64,000 nt of DNA, from NCBI RefSeq assembly GCF_002335805.1, contig NZ_NISU01000003.1, positions 156,984-220,983 on the forward strand, in the 5' to 3' direction. A program made the position numbers and the translations under genes. This document shows, piece by piece, positions 1 to 8,259 of the stretch; the first letter of the stretch is position 1; each line of letters starts with the position of its first letter. This stretch comes from Bacillus sp. FJAT-45350 (GTDB taxonomy: Bacteria > Bacillota > Bacilli > Bacillales > NISU01). Under the pieces are notes generated by a model, which was not told the origin of the DNA, made no database searches, and saw nothing but the letters and a program-made list of their open reading frames with translations.

Positions 1-2
1 CT

Positions 3-818
3 ACTCACTTTGCCTTCTTTGTAATGGGAAGCGCAGCAAGGTATGAGCAATCTGTTTGGAGTGATCAAGACCATGGAATTATCTATGAAGAAGAAAGTGA
101 AGAAGCAAGCACTTATTTTTTAAAACTAGGTAAAGAGCTAACAACAGGTCTTGCAATCGCTGGGTATGAACAATGTGACGGGAAAGTAATGGCGTCAAAT
201 CCATTATGGTGTAAGTCTATACAAGAGTGGAAGAAACAGATTATGGGGTGGATAGAGGAAGAGGATTGGGAATCAATCCGCTATTTACTTACATTTTTTG
301 ATTCAAAAGTGTTTGTTGGTAAAGAAGCAAACTTATTAGAACTAAAGCAAATAATTTTTAACAAAGTAGATGAGTCACCATATCTTCTTAAAAGAATGTT
401 TGATAATGTTGGGCGTATTAGAAAAGTGATTGGTTTATTCGGACAGTTGTTTGTCGAAACAAGGGGAGAGCAGACAGGGAAGATTGATTTAAAGAATGCT
501 GCATTTTTTCCTTATGTCAATATGATTCGTCTTCTTGCTATTAAAGAACAGATTTCACAGCCTTCTACATTAGAGAGACTTCAATACTTACCGTCACAGT
601 ATCAAAAGATAAAAAGCTATGAAACAGATTTTGTGAAACTTCTAGCTTACCGTCTTCGTTTTCAAGCTGGTAAAGAAAATTATGAAGATGTTCATTTTTT
701 GGATATTCGTCAATTGACGAAAGCTGAAAAAAAAGAACTAAAGCGCATGGTGAAAAATGGCCATAACATCTATAAGGATACTAAGAGGATTATTGAAAAA
801 GGGTGTTCCAGATGGTGA
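3..818 (+). CDS. DUF294 nucleotidyltransferase-like signalling protein, 5' end cut off by window edge
   Basis: The frame is open from base 3, so the first ATG at 24 is internal and the gene begins before the window. The visible 271 residues begin with a GSAARYEQSVWSDQDHGIIY-type motif, which matches the GS..R.EQ...SDQD signature of the DUF294 putative nucleotidyltransferase domain. The helical C-terminal part fits the DUF294_C substrate-binding-like region. In the family these domains usually follow a cyclic-nucleotide-like domain and CBS domains, which would lie outside the window. The exonuclease gene overlaps its end. Family knowledge: this pair is often found beside a DUF4212/acetate symporter operon, so the missing upstream genes may be of that kind (inference). 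Confidence 0.8.
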   Translation, partial: THFAFFVMGSAARYEQSVWSDQDHGIIYEEESEEASTYFLKLGKELTTGLAIAGYEQCDGKVMASNPLWCKSIQEWKKQIMGWIEEEDWESIRYLLTFFDSKVFVGKEANLLELKQIIFNKVDESPYLLKRMFDNVGRIRKVIGLFGQLFVETRGEQTGKIDLKNAAFFPYVNMIRLLAIKEQISQPSTLERLQYLPSQYQKIKSYETDFVKLLAYRLRFQAGKENYEDVHFLDIRQLTKAEKKELKRMVKNGHNIYKDTKRIIEKGCSRW

Positions 819-1546
819 TGAATCATATGATTCACATGATGAAGCAAATGACTAGCAAGCTAAGTCCAAGTGTATATACTTCTGCACAACAGCAAAATAG
901 TGCAGCTCAATTAGCGCATGTTAGACAACTTCAAAAGGAGTTAAAGCGTGAAAATGTCCTAGAAGTTCCTCTAGACGATTTGCAGTTCATTGTGTTTGAT
1001 TTAGAAACTACTGGGTTTCACCCAAATCATGGAGATAAAATATTGTCTATTGGTGCAGTGAAAATGCGTGGAGATAAGATAATCGAAGACGATACGTTTT
1101 ACTCACTAGTAAATGCTGAAAAAGTGATTCCAGAACACATTAGTAAACTAACGGGTATTACGAACGAACAATTAGAAGATGCACCTCCAATTAGAGAAGT
1201 GCTGCAGGATTTTTATAAATATATACAACGAGACACACTTGTAGCGCACCATTCTAAGCATGAGCAAAGTTTTATGCAACATACTACGTGGAGTGTGTTA
1301 CGAACGAATTTTAAACACCGAATTTTAGATACATCTTTTTTGACGAAAATTACGTTACCAAGGGAAAAGCTCACCAGTCTTGATGATTTTTGTAGGCATT
1401 ACCAGCTAGAAAGTTGCGGAAGACATCATGCTTTAAAGGATGCAAAGCTGACCGCAGAGGTTTGGGGACGAAGCGTAAGTAATATGAAAGAGCTTGGATT
1501 TAAGAATTTAAGTGAAGTTTACGTACATTTAGCAAAAATGAAATAA
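803..1546 (+). CDS. DnaQ/PolC-type 3'-5' exonuclease domain protein
   Basis: A 247-residue protein with a DEDDh exonuclease fold. ExoI is FDLETTGF (D66, E68), a middle acidic motif lies around 150, and ExoIII is HHALKDA (H208, D213). The first 60 residues are polar and helical, without a recognised domain. It overlaps the upstream DUF294 gene by 16 bp, which suggests translational coupling. The start is GTG at 803 or ATG at 812; neither has a strong ribosome binding site. The fold degrades DNA or RNA 3' ends; the real substrate of this stand-alone family member is unknown. Confidence 0.85.
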   Translation: MFQMVMNHMIHMMKQMTSKLSPSVYTSAQQQNSAAQLAHVRQLQKELKRENVLEVPLDDLQFIVFDLETTGFHPNHGDKILSIGAVKMRGDKIIEDDTFYSLVNAEKVIPEHISKLTGITNEQLEDAPPIREVLQDFYKYIQRDTLVAHHSKHEQSFMQHTTWSVLRTNFKHRILDTSFLTKITLPREKLTSLDDFCRHYQLESCGRHHALKDAKLTAEVWGRSVSNMKELGFKNLSEVYVHLAKMK

Positions 1547-1587
1547 TACTTTGCATGCGAATACTTCTAAGAAGGAGGGGAGGGTTA

Positions 1588-1911
1588 GTGTATAAAGACA
1601 TCCCTAGGAATATTGCCCTGTTCCCGATTAGTGTCGTTGAAGAAATGACAGGACTAACAGCAAGACAAATTCGCTATTATGAAGATCAGGGCTTGATTAC
1701 TCCTGCTAGAAATGATGGAAACCAAAGAATATTTTCGCTGCAGGATATTGATTGTTTTGCTGAAATCAAATCGTTAATTGACCAAGGTGTGAACATTGCT
1801 GGAATTAAAGCTGTTTTTGAATCGAAGGAGCAAAAAGCCAATATTATTCCTCATGTATCAGAAGAAGAGTGGAAAGAAATGTTGAAGTGGATTCGTTCAA
1901 AGTTGTATTAG
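1588..1911 (+). CDS. MerR-family regulator of the GlnR/TnrA type
   Basis: A GTG start at 1588 is chosen because a near-perfect ribosome binding site (gaaggagggg, 1571-1580) lies 7 bases before it; the longer reading from 1555 would include that site. The 107-residue product opens with ALFPISVVEEMTGLTARQIR, then YYEDQGLI and a QRIFS..DID wing, the signature of GlnR and TnrA nitrogen regulators. The short tail (SEEEWKEMLKWIRSKLY) differs from the canonical C termini that respond to glutamine synthetase. No glnA is adjacent, so it is probably a third paralogue rather than GlnR itself (inference). Its target genes cannot be told from this window. Confidence 0.75.
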   Translation: MYKDIPRNIALFPISVVEEMTGLTARQIRYYEDQGLITPARNDGNQRIFSLQDIDCFAEIKSLIDQGVNIAGIKAVFESKEQKANIIPHVSEEEWKEMLKWIRSKLY

Positions 1912-2010
1912 TTTAAAACCTTGTTTGAAAGGCTTAAGTAAGCAGAGAAGAAAGTGCTCTGCTTGCTTTTTAGCATTGGAAGGTTTTATTACAAGACTAC
2001 TAGTTGTCTA

Positions 2011-2019
2011 TGATATAAT
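2011..2019 (+). promoter_or_regulatory. Extended -10 promoter for the split histidine kinase gene
   Basis: TGATATAAT (TGN plus consensus TATAAT at 2014-2019) lies about 50 bases before the kinase ATG at 2072. No good -35 hexamer is at 17 bp, which is usual for extended -10 promoters. Confidence 0.5.
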
Positions 2020-2071
2020 AAACAGAATCATGTCGAAACTTGGAAGTATAGGTAGAAAGCGAGAGAAAGAA

Positions 2072-2671
2072 ATGAAGAAAAACGAAGCGCTTATACACCA
2101 AAGAAATAAATTGATGCTTAAGTTACTTATTCTGTTCTATTTATTAAGTATTACAATAAATGCTTTTGTTGATCAAAGTATTTTAGTGTTTATAGCACCT
2201 GTAGGCTTGGCTATTATAACAATAATCTATTCATTAAACCGTATTGAGAAATATGTTTATGTAACGATGTATTTGTCAGTCATTTCGGTGTTTCTCTTTT
2301 TTACCCTTTTGCTTTTATATGAACCTCTGCTTGTTAATTTCGTATACATATGGTTTGCGCTTATTATGAGTTCTATTTATCATAGGGCTCGTACTGTAAT
2401 TGTTGCAGGTGCTGTAACTATTTTAGTTACAGTGTATTTCTTTATTAATTACAGATCTGAAGTTTTCCCTACAGCAGATCCAGAAGATATCGTGTATTAT
2501 ATTTTATTTTCTATATTAATTACAATTTTTTTAAGTTACTCTACACGTTTTACTGAAAAGCTTAGAGAAAAAGCGGAAGAAAAGGAAGAACAAACAGCGG
2601 ATGAGTTAAAGGAAACACAGGAATATTTGAGGCCACTGAAAAAGTCTCTATATTATAAAAAAAAGATATAG
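2072..2671 (+). pseudogene. Sensor histidine kinase, 5' fragment (membrane domain), cut by IS insertion
   Basis: The ATG at 2072 is the first plausible start after an extended -10 promoter. The fragment encodes six hydrophobic segments and then a charged coiled linker (EKAEEKEEQTADELKETQEYL). The genuine gene stops at 2628; the last 13 codons (RPLKKSLYYKKKI) come from the inserted IS element. Joining bases 2072-2628 directly to 4330 gives one open frame of about 528 codons: membrane sensor, PAS, HisKA, HATPase. This architecture resembles sporulation or environmental kinases of Bacillus. The truncated product would be a membrane domain with no kinase activity. Confidence 0.85.
2621..2628. repeat. 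Target-site duplication, left copy
   Basis: GAATATTT immediately precedes the left inverted end of the IS and is repeated exactly at 4322-4329. Removing one copy plus the IS restores the kinase reading frame (ETQEYL followed by ESLFKQ). Confidence 0.95.
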
Positions 2672-2704
2672 TACCTCAAAATTTGAGAGTGCTATATCTT
2701 TTTT
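2658..2704 (+). terminator. Left-end hairpin inside the IS
   Basis: AAAAAGATATAG pairs with CTATATCTTTTT around an inner CTCAAA/TTTGAG stem, followed by T residues. It lies between the left inverted end and the transposase start, so it should block transcription entering from the kinase promoter. Such screening is common in IS elements. Confidence 0.8.
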
Positions 2705-2735
2705 ACTGTATAATTAAATTATCAAATTCGAGTGG

Positions 2736-4193
2736 GTGGATACATTGATTCAACATCAACAAGTAAATTTAAGTCCTTATATGGCGATTTATGACATAGT
2801 CGTACCGAAAGATAATGTTTTGAGAAAAATAAATGACTTAGTCGATTTTTCTTTTGTATATGAAGAATTAGTAGATAAATATTGCCTTGATAATGGGCGT
2901 AATGCGATCCATCCTATTCGCATGTTCAAATACTTATTATTAAAATGTATCCACAACGTATCCGATGTTGATATTGTCGAACGCTCAAAATATGATATGT
3001 CATTCAAATATTTTTTAGATATGGCGCCAGAAGATCCAGTTATTGAGCCAAGTTCCTTAACGAAGTTTCGAAAACTGCGATTAAAGGATGTAAATTTATT
3101 AGACATGCTAATCAATAAAACGGTTGAGATCGCAATCGAAAAAGAAATTATAAAAAGCAAATCTATTATTGTAGATGCTACCCATACCCAGTCTCGTTAC
3201 AATCAAAAATCAGCCAAAGAAGTGCTGGTTGATCGGTCTAAAAACCTAAGAAAGACGATTTATCAAGTAGATGAAACAATGAAAAGTAAATTTCCAACCA
3301 AGACAACATCAGATGTATTAGAAGATCAAATTGAATACTGTGAAAAGCTGATTAAAGTCATTGAAAAAGAAGAGGTTATTTGTGAATTCCCCAAAGTAAA
3401 AGAAAAATTAAACCTGCTTAAAGAAACTGTGGCTGATGATATTGAACATCTACAATTATCCAAAGATGAAGACGCAAAAACAGGACATAAAACAGTGGAC
3501 TCCTCATTCTTTGGTTACAAAACACACATAGCCTTAAGCGAAGAAAGAATTATTACTGCGGCTGTTGTTACAACTGGAGAAAAGAATGACGGAAAGCAAT
3601 TAGAAACCTTAATTGAAAAAAGTATGGAAGCTGGTATGGAAGTTGATACTGTGATTGGTGATGCCGCCTATTCAGAAAAAGGGAATATTGAATATACAAA
3701 AACAAACGAAATGAAGTTAATAGCTAAACTCAACCCTGTTGTCACACAAGGTAACCGAAAAAAAGAAGACGAATTTGAGTTTAATAAAGATGCTAGTATG
3801 TATGTTTGTAAGGCTGGACATATGGCTATTAGGAAAGCACGAACTGGAAAAAAAGGTGTAGCCACAAATCAAACACACACATATTACTTTAATGTAGAAA
3901 AATGTAAGGTATGTCCTATAAAAGAAGGATGTTATAAAGATGGAGCTAAAAGTAAGACTTATTCTGTGAGCATTAAATCGAATATACACAAAGAACAAAT
4001 AGCCTTTCAAGAAAGCGATTATTTTAAAGAAAAATCAAAAGAAAGATATAAAATTGAAGCAAAAAACAGTGAATTAAAACACCGACACGGGTATGATGTA
4101 GCATCATCTTCGGGTCTTATTGGCATGGAACTACAAGGAGCTATGTCGATATTTACAGTTAATTTGAAAAGGATTTTGAAGTTAATAGGTTAA
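2736..4193 (+). CDS. IS1182-family DDE transposase
   Basis: The 485-residue product is full length for the family. It starts with an N-terminal region of the type SPYMAIYDIVVPKDN, includes the block RYNQKSAKEV after VDATHTQSR, and the catalytic-core motifs DSSFFGYKTH, VIGDAAYSEKGN and a C-terminal E-rich KIEAKNSELKHRHG segment. A cysteine-containing insert (KCKVCPIKEGC) lies near residue 390. The start is GTG at 2736 or TTG at 2745; GGTGG just before the TTG may serve as ribosome binding site. It catalyses movement of the 1693-bp element. No frameshift or stop is present. Confidence 0.93.
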   Translation: MDTLIQHQQVNLSPYMAIYDIVVPKDNVLRKINDLVDFSFVYEELVDKYCLDNGRNAIHPIRMFKYLLLKCIHNVSDVDIVERSKYDMSFKYFLDMAPEDPVIEPSSLTKFRKLRLKDVNLLDMLINKTVEIAIEKEIIKSKSIIVDATHTQSRYNQKSAKEVLVDRSKNLRKTIYQVDETMKSKFPTKTTSDVLEDQIEYCEKLIKVIEKEEVICEFPKVKEKLNLLKETVADDIEHLQLSKDEDAKTGHKTVDSSFFGYKTHIALSEERIITAAVVTTGEKNDGKQLETLIEKSMEAGMEVDTVIGDAAYSEKGNIEYTKTNEMKLIAKLNPVVTQGNRKKEDEFEFNKDASMYVCKAGHMAIRKARTGKKGVATNQTHTYYFNVEKCKVCPIKEGCYKDGAKSKTYSVSIKSNIHKEQIAFQESDYFKEKSKERYKIEAKNSELKHRHGYDVASSSGLIGMELQGAMSIFTVNLKRILKLIG

Positions 4194-4224
4194 CTAAATG
4201 AAAAATTTAGCTCTACATAAAATA

Positions 4225-4275
4225 AAAAAGAGACGAATACACCCATTTAATGGATATAATTTCGTCTCTTTTTTA
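4225..4275 (+). terminator. Right-end hairpin inside the IS
   Basis: AAAAAGAGACGAA pairs with TTCGTCTCTTTTT and is followed by T residues, just after the transposase stop. It should end transposase transcription before the host kinase remainder. Confidence 0.85.
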
Positions 4276-4321
4276 TTTCTCATTCTTTCGTCTCAAAAAA
4301 CGGAAGTTTTTCAGTGGCCTC

Positions 4322-4329
4322 GAATATTT
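4322..4329. repeat. Target-site duplication, right copy
   Basis: Exact copy of GAATATTT found at 2621-2628, directly after the right inverted end. Confidence 0.95.
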
Positions 4330-5359
4330 AGAGTCTCTTTTTAAACAAATGTCTGATGGTGTAGCTGTTCATGATGTAGACGGGATGATTTATGAAGTAA
4401 ATAAAAGCTTTGAATTGATGTTTGGGTGGACTAGTGAAGAGCTTAACGGGAAGTATATCCCTAATCTTACTGACTCACAGCTTTTACTATTTAGGCACGC
4501 TTGGAATAAAGTTGAAAATGGAATGCAGTTGGACGAGTTTGAAATAGACCATTTGAAAAAGGATGGTACACCTCTATCTGTTTCGATTACTATTTCTCCT
4601 GTTCAAAACAAGTCAGGTAATGTGGTGGCAATGGCAACATTTTTCAGAGATATATCAGAACGTAAACGAACAGAAGAGTTATTAAGACAATCTGAGAAGC
4701 TTTCAGTAGTTGGACAACTAGCTGCAGGAGTAGCCCATGAAATAAGAAACCCATTAACGATTATTTCGGGATACATCCAGTTGTTATTGAAAACAGATAA
4801 AAATAATGAACGCTATCAAATTATGCTCTCAGAACTTTACAGAATTAATTCGATTATTAGTGAGCTCCTATTATTAGCAAAGCCTCAAGCGGCAAAATTT
4901 GTAGAAAAAGATGTTTGTGAGCTCGTTGATGAAGTGATTACACTTTTAAATACAACGGCGAAAATGAAGCATATTGTTATAAAGCCAATATATATCGTTC
5001 AGAATAGGCGTATTCAGTGTGAACCTAATCAAATAAAGCAAGTATTAATTAACGTTATTAAAAATGCGATAGAAGCAACTAATGTTGAAGGAGTAATCAA
5101 TGTTTCTATTGAAGAATTAAACGAAGGTATTTCTATTAAAGTGTCTGATAAGGGTTGCGGGGTACCCGAGAATTTATTAGACAAAATTGGTGAACCTTTT
5201 TTCACAACCAAGGAAAAGGGAACTGGCTTAGGGTTAATGGTAAGTCAAAAAATTATCAAAAACCATCAAGGTAAGTTTCTAATTAATAGCAAAGAAAATG
5301 AAGGAACAACTGTGGAGCTAATTCTTCCAAAAATCGTTAATTTGAATCGAGGTGTCTAA
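4322..5359 (+). pseudogene. Sensor histidine kinase, 3' fragment (PAS, HisKA, HATPase)
   Basis: This is the catalytic remainder of the kinase interrupted by the IS. It reads PAS (SDGVAVHDVDGMIYEVNKSF onward), dimerisation and phosphoacceptor helix (GVAHEIRNPLT), then N box (NVIKNAIEAT), G1 (DKGCGVPE) and F/G2 (EPFFTTKEKGTGLGL). All catalytic residues are intact, so only the insertion disables it. Translation could begin at ATG 4250 inside the IS or ATG 4349, giving a soluble kinase if transcribed. The stop overlaps the ATG of ywdI (TAATG), so the ancestral genes were translationally coupled. Confidence 0.88.
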
Positions 5360-5655
5360 TGAATATCTCAGCTAAAAAAGTTGTAGCAAACATGGAAAAA
5401 AAGTTAGATGTATTAAAGGGTTTATTGGATGATTCGAGTTACAATCAAGAAAAAATTAAAGAGCAAGCAATTTCTATTAAGGCTTATTGTGATTTACTTT
5501 TAGATGAAGAAGTCTCATCAAAAGCTAAGCTAGAGAGAGACTATCAAGAGAACAACATATCTACTCCCGCACCAGCACCTATCGGAACGACAAGTGTGAA
5601 CCAAGGTACTACATCTGATAGAATAGATGTAAAAGAAAATCTTCTTGAATTTTAA
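5359..5655 (+). CDS. ywdI: YwdI family protein (DUF5327)
   Basis: A 98-residue protein starting MNISAKKVVANMEKKLD, with a helical first half and a low-complexity tail rich in Pro, Thr and Ser. Sequence style and position before ywdK and gerQ match B. subtilis YwdI. The start overlaps the kinase stop by one base, with gaggtg as ribosome binding site. No function is established for the family. Its expression may have suffered from the IS inserted upstream, unless a promoter lies inside the kinase remainder (inference). Confidence 0.75.
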   Translation: MNISAKKVVANMEKKLDVLKGLLDDSSYNQEKIKEQAISIKAYCDLLLDEEVSSKAKLERDYQENNISTPAPAPIGTTSVNQGTTSDRIDVKENLLEF

Positions 5656-5674
5656 CATCATAAAGGAGAATGGA

Positions 5675-6046
5675 ATGTATAAAATATTTCTTGCTATTGG
5701 AAGCATAAGTGCTGCTTTGGCAGTTGCCTTAGGAGCATTTGGAGCGCACGGTTTAGAAGGAAAATTAACTGAAAGATATATGGAAATCTACCAAACAGGA
5801 GTCCAGTATCATATGATTCATTCCTTAGGGTTGATACTAGTAGGTATCATCTCTGCAAAGATACTAAATTCTAAGCTAATTAATGTAGCTGGTTGGTGTC
5901 TATTTGGTGGAATTATTATTTTTTCCGGTAGTTTGTATATCTTAAGTATGACAGGCTTTACAATGCTTGGAATGATTACGCCAATTGGTGGCGTATTGTT
6001 TGTAGCCGGTTGGTTCCTTGTTGCTATTGCTGCTATGAAAGCATAA
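5675..6046 (+). CDS. ywdK: DUF423 small membrane protein YwdK
   Basis: The ATG at 5675 is chosen because aaaggag ends 5 bases before it; the product is 123 residues, the usual length. Four hydrophobic segments and the ALGAFGAHGLEG motif with a Q..YH..H pattern mark the DUF423 family. It overlaps nothing but follows ywdI by 19 bases and probably shares its transcript. Function is unknown; it is an inner-membrane protein. Confidence 0.9.
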   Translation: MYKIFLAIGSISAALAVALGAFGAHGLEGKLTERYMEIYQTGVQYHMIHSLGLILVGIISAKILNSKLINVAGWCLFGGIIIFSGSLYILSMTGFTMLGMITPIGGVLFVAGWFLVAIAAMKA

Positions 6047-6049
6047 AGA

Positions 6050-6099
6050 AGAGGTTGCCTCAAAAGGTAGATTTACACCTTTTGGGGCAACCTCTAAGT
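6050..6099. terminator. Bidirectional terminator between ywdK and gerQ
   Basis: AGAGGTTGCC...CAAAAGGT pairs with ACCTTTTGGGGCAACCTCT (6050-6095). The convergent genes ywdK and gerQ both end here. Confidence 0.85.
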
Positions 6100-6132
6100 A
6101 TTTTAAGTGAATTCACTAGAAGATACTACTCC

Positions 6133-6645
6133 TTAGCGTGGTGAATATGCTGCCATACCCGGAGGTCTTCCAAATGGATAGTCATATTCTATTTCCTCGT
6201 CGAATGTTACATAATCAAGGTTAACCATCAGTAGTAAATACCACCTTCCTGTTTCTGGGTCGCTGATAATGATATGATCACGTCCTGCTTCCCGAACAAT
6301 TCCTCTAAGAACCATAGCATTCCATTCAGGGTTGTTTTCATATGTGAGGTAAACAGTTGCCATCTTACCTCTATTTAAACGTAAAATATTTTCGATATAA
6401 GACATTTCTAATGGAAGCATACCAGGTTCAGTAGGCATAGGTTGCGTCATACCAGGTACTTGTGGAGCATAAAATGGTGATGGTTGTTGCATCATTGGTT
6501 GTTGCATCATAGGCATAGGCTGTTGCATAAACGGTTGCTGCATCATGGGTTGCTGATGTTGTTGCGTTAGTTCTGGTCCATATGGAACTTGCATTTGTTG
6601 TTGTGTATCCCATTGTTGTTGTGTATCCCATTGTTGTTGGTACAT
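6133..6645 (-). CDS. gerQ: Spore coat protein GerQ
   Basis: A 170-residue protein with a Gln/Pro/Met-rich N-terminal third (repeats of QQQWDT and MMQQP) and a conserved C-terminal domain (SYIENILRLNRGKMATVYLTY onward, ISDPETGRWYLL). In B. subtilis GerQ is a coat protein needed for CwlJ localisation and is cross-linked by spore transglutaminase through its Gln and Lys residues. An 18-bp tandem DNA repeat creates the doubled QQQWDT. A taaggagtga ribosome binding site precedes ATG. It lies 34 bases downstream of cwlJ, as in the cwlJ-gerQ operon. Confidence 0.95.
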   Translation of the reverse strand: MYQQQWDTQQQWDTQQQMQVPYGPELTQQHQQPMMQQPFMQQPMPMMQQPMMQQPSPFYAPQVPGMTQPMPTEPGMLPLEMSYIENILRLNRGKMATVYLTYENNPEWNAMVLRGIVREAGRDHIIISDPETGRWYLLLMVNLDYVTFDEEIEYDYPFGRPPGMAAYSPR

Positions 6646-6679
6646 CTAATCACTCCTTAAGTTGTAGATAGTTAATTTG

Positions 6680-7111
6680 TTAATATGTTGAAAATACTTG
6701 TGGGCAATCAGAAGCTAAAGGTGTGTAAAAACAATGTAACTTATACCTACCTGTGTTCCACTGACCCCACCACTGAGCAGGGCATGACCCCTCTGGTCTA
6801 AAAAACCATAAAGAAAATTCCGCAGGATGATGACGCTCTCCATTAATTAATTTTCTTGCTAATCGACGATCTCTTTCTCGAGCCCCTTGATAAAAGTATC
6901 CTTTTTGTACTGCTTCAAAGCCTCCTGGAGATTGAAAGGCCATTCGTGGTATTGAGTTAATATCGACAAAATCCATACAAGCAGAACGAACACGATTGAC
7001 CATGACATTTCCAGCCATTAACATTCCTAACTCGCCTTCCCCTTCTGCCTCAGCTCTCATTAATCGTGCCAATATATCAATATCGCTTGAATTGGCTTTA
7101 ATGACTGCCAT
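6680..7111 (-). CDS. cwlJ: Spore cortex-lytic cell wall hydrolase CwlJ
   Basis: ATG at 7111 is chosen because an aggaggtg site precedes it and the resulting 143 residues match the family length of about 142; a longer open frame to 7255 has no ribosome binding site. The protein starts MAVIKANSSDIDILARLMRA, with E residues in RAEAEGEG as the predicted catalytic region of the SleB/CwlJ hydrolase fold, and ends with the HCFY...CPQVF segment. CwlJ degrades cortex peptidoglycan during germination, for example on Ca-dipicolinate, and depends on GerQ, encoded next. Confidence 0.95.
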   Translation of the reverse strand: MAVIKANSSDIDILARLMRAEAEGEGELGMLMAGNVMVNRVRSACMDFVDINSIPRMAFQSPGGFEAVQKGYFYQGARERDRRLARKLINGERHHPAEFSLWFFRPEGSCPAQWWGQWNTGRYKLHCFYTPLASDCPQVFSTY

Positions 7112-7296
7112 AAATGCACCTCCTGATGTAACTTTCCCAATGAAACCTGCAACGTCTAAGTGTACAGCGATGGCGGCAGGTATGTAGTAAGCTAGGTTAG
7201 GCGTCGTTGTTGCAGTTACTCTATGCTTATGAGAAGGTAGCACAGCATATGACAAAATGAAAATAAAATATTGGGTGTTTTTATAGGATAGAAAAA

Positions 7297-7333
7297 AGCC
7301 TTTTCCATGTTGAGGTGGAAAAGGCTTTTATGT
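7297..7333 (-). terminator. Terminator of hemQ
   Basis: AAAAGCCTTTTCCA pairs with TGGAAAAGGCTTTT; on the minus strand the stem is followed by a run of T residues. Confidence 0.85.
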
Positions 7334-7347
7334 GAATTCAAGGAAGG

Positions 7348-7433
7348 GCAATGGCTATGCACGCTGCGCGTCAAAAGCCAAGAAAACCACTTGGATTTTG
7401 ACTTTAAAACAAAGCAGCGGCGTCGCACATTGC
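7348..7433. repeat. Structured GC-richer block bounded by GCAATG/CATTGC
   Basis: The ends are inverted hexamers. Inside, GTCAAAA.CCAAG pairs with CTTGG.TTTTGAC, and the flanks are GC-rich (gctgcgcgtc, cggcgtcgc) compared with the surroundings. A block with the same ends occurs at 24588-24641. Function is unknown. Confidence 0.5.
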
Positions 7434-7466
7434 TTAAGAAGTAAAACGAAATTACCGTTTTACTTC

Positions 7467-8213
7467 TTAAATATGAAAGTAGCTTGGTAGGGCTTCTTCT
7501 GTTAGGATGTTTCCTACGAAGAATGAGCCGAACTCTCCAAAGCGAGCTGATACTTCGTCGAAACGCATTTCATAAACAAGTTTTTTGAATTGAAGTACGT
7601 CGTTCGCAAATAGTGTAACGCCCCACTCCCAATCATCAAAGCCAACAGAACCAGTAATGATTTGCTTAACTTTACCTGCGTATTGACGTCCAATCATTCC
7701 ATGACTGTACATCATCTTGCGGCGGTCTTCCATAGGAAGCATGTACCAGTTGTCTTCACCTTGGCGGCGCTTGTCCATTGGATAGAAACAAACGTGATTC
7801 CATTTTGGAAGTTCAGGGTATAGGCGAGCACGGATTTCTGGATTCTCGTATGGATCTCCTTCTTTACCAGCCATATAATTACTTAATTCAACAACTGACA
7901 CATACGAGTGTGCTGGTACAGTAAACTCAGCAAAGCGAGTTTTGTTAAATGCATTTTCAATTTCATTTAACTCTTCCATTGTCGGACGAAGAATCATCAT
8001 CATGAAATCAGCTTTTTGACCAACAATTGTATAAAGGGCATGACTACCTTCTTTATTTGTTTCAGTTTGATTCCACTTTTCAAGCATGGTAACAAATTCA
8101 TTTACAATTTGTTGACGCTCCTCTGAAGAAATTGTTTTCCATGCAGTCCAGTTAATTGTACGGAAATCATGTAGGCAATACCAACCATCTAACGTAATAG
8201 CTGCTTCACTCAT
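7467..8213 (-). CDS. hemQ: Coproheme decarboxylase HemQ (chlorite dismutase family)
   Basis: At 248 residues this is the size of Firmicute HemQ. It converts coproheme III to heme b in the coproporphyrin-dependent pathway of Gram-positive bacteria. The predicted catalytic tyrosine is Y144 (CFYPMDKRR) and the proximal heme ligand is H171 (YSHGMIG). In the cytoplasm it would act after CpfC. It is monocistronic, with a consensus promoter upstream and a terminator downstream. The position near pta matches B. subtilis ywfI. Confidence 0.97.
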   Translation of the reverse strand: MSEAAITLDGWYCLHDFRTINWTAWKTISSEERQQIVNEFVTMLEKWNQTETNKEGSHALYTIVGQKADFMMMILRPTMEELNEIENAFNKTRFAEFTVPAHSYVSVVELSNYMAGKEGDPYENPEIRARLYPELPKWNHVCFYPMDKRRQGEDNWYMLPMEDRRKMMYSHGMIGRQYAGKVKQIITGSVGFDDWEWGVTLFANDVLQFKKLVYEMRFDEVSARFGEFGSFFVGNILTEEALPSYFHI

Positions 8214-8259
8214 GTATAAACACTCCTTTATTTGTATGTACGGATTTAAATTTAACTAT

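Larger units (their letters stand above)
2629..4321 (+). mobile_element. Complete IS1182-family insertion sequence, 1693 bp
   Basis: The element is bounded by perfect 15-bp inverted ends: GAGGCCACTGAAAAA at 2629-2643 and its complement at 4307-4321. An identical 8-bp direct repeat flanks it. It carries one intact 485-codon transposase gene, with a hairpin terminator inside each end. Intact gene, perfect ends and exact duplication indicate a recent insertion. The interrupted host gene is a histidine kinase. The family assignment rests on the transposase sequence style and length. Confidence 0.93.
7112..7466. other. Gene-free spacer upstream of cwlJ with three hairpins
   Basis: This 355-bp interval holds the unknown start region of cwlJ (a sporulation promoter is expected but no clear sigma-E match was found), a hemQ terminator at 7297-7333, and a structured block at 7348-7433 bounded by GCAATG and CATTGC. 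A third hairpin straddles the hemQ stop (7436-7468). No convincing gene is seen. Confidence 0.6.

Noticed and set aside
2789-3160. Minus-strand open frame inside the transposase
   Set aside because: It is the reverse-strand shadow of the DDE transposase, with no ribosome binding site or family motif.
6428-6631. 67-codon minus-strand frame of Ala/Thr/Tyr repeats overlapping gerQ
   Set aside because: It is gerQ read in another frame through its CAA-rich repeats.
7148-7215. Sigma-E promoter for cwlJ
   Set aside because: CATAGAGT-like and TGTACACT-like -10 candidates exist, but neither has an ATA element at the right spacing.
7112-7255. 48-codon N-terminal extension of cwlJ from a TTG at 7255
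   Set aside because: No ribosome binding site, no similarity to CwlJ, and ATG 7111 has a perfect site and gives the family length.
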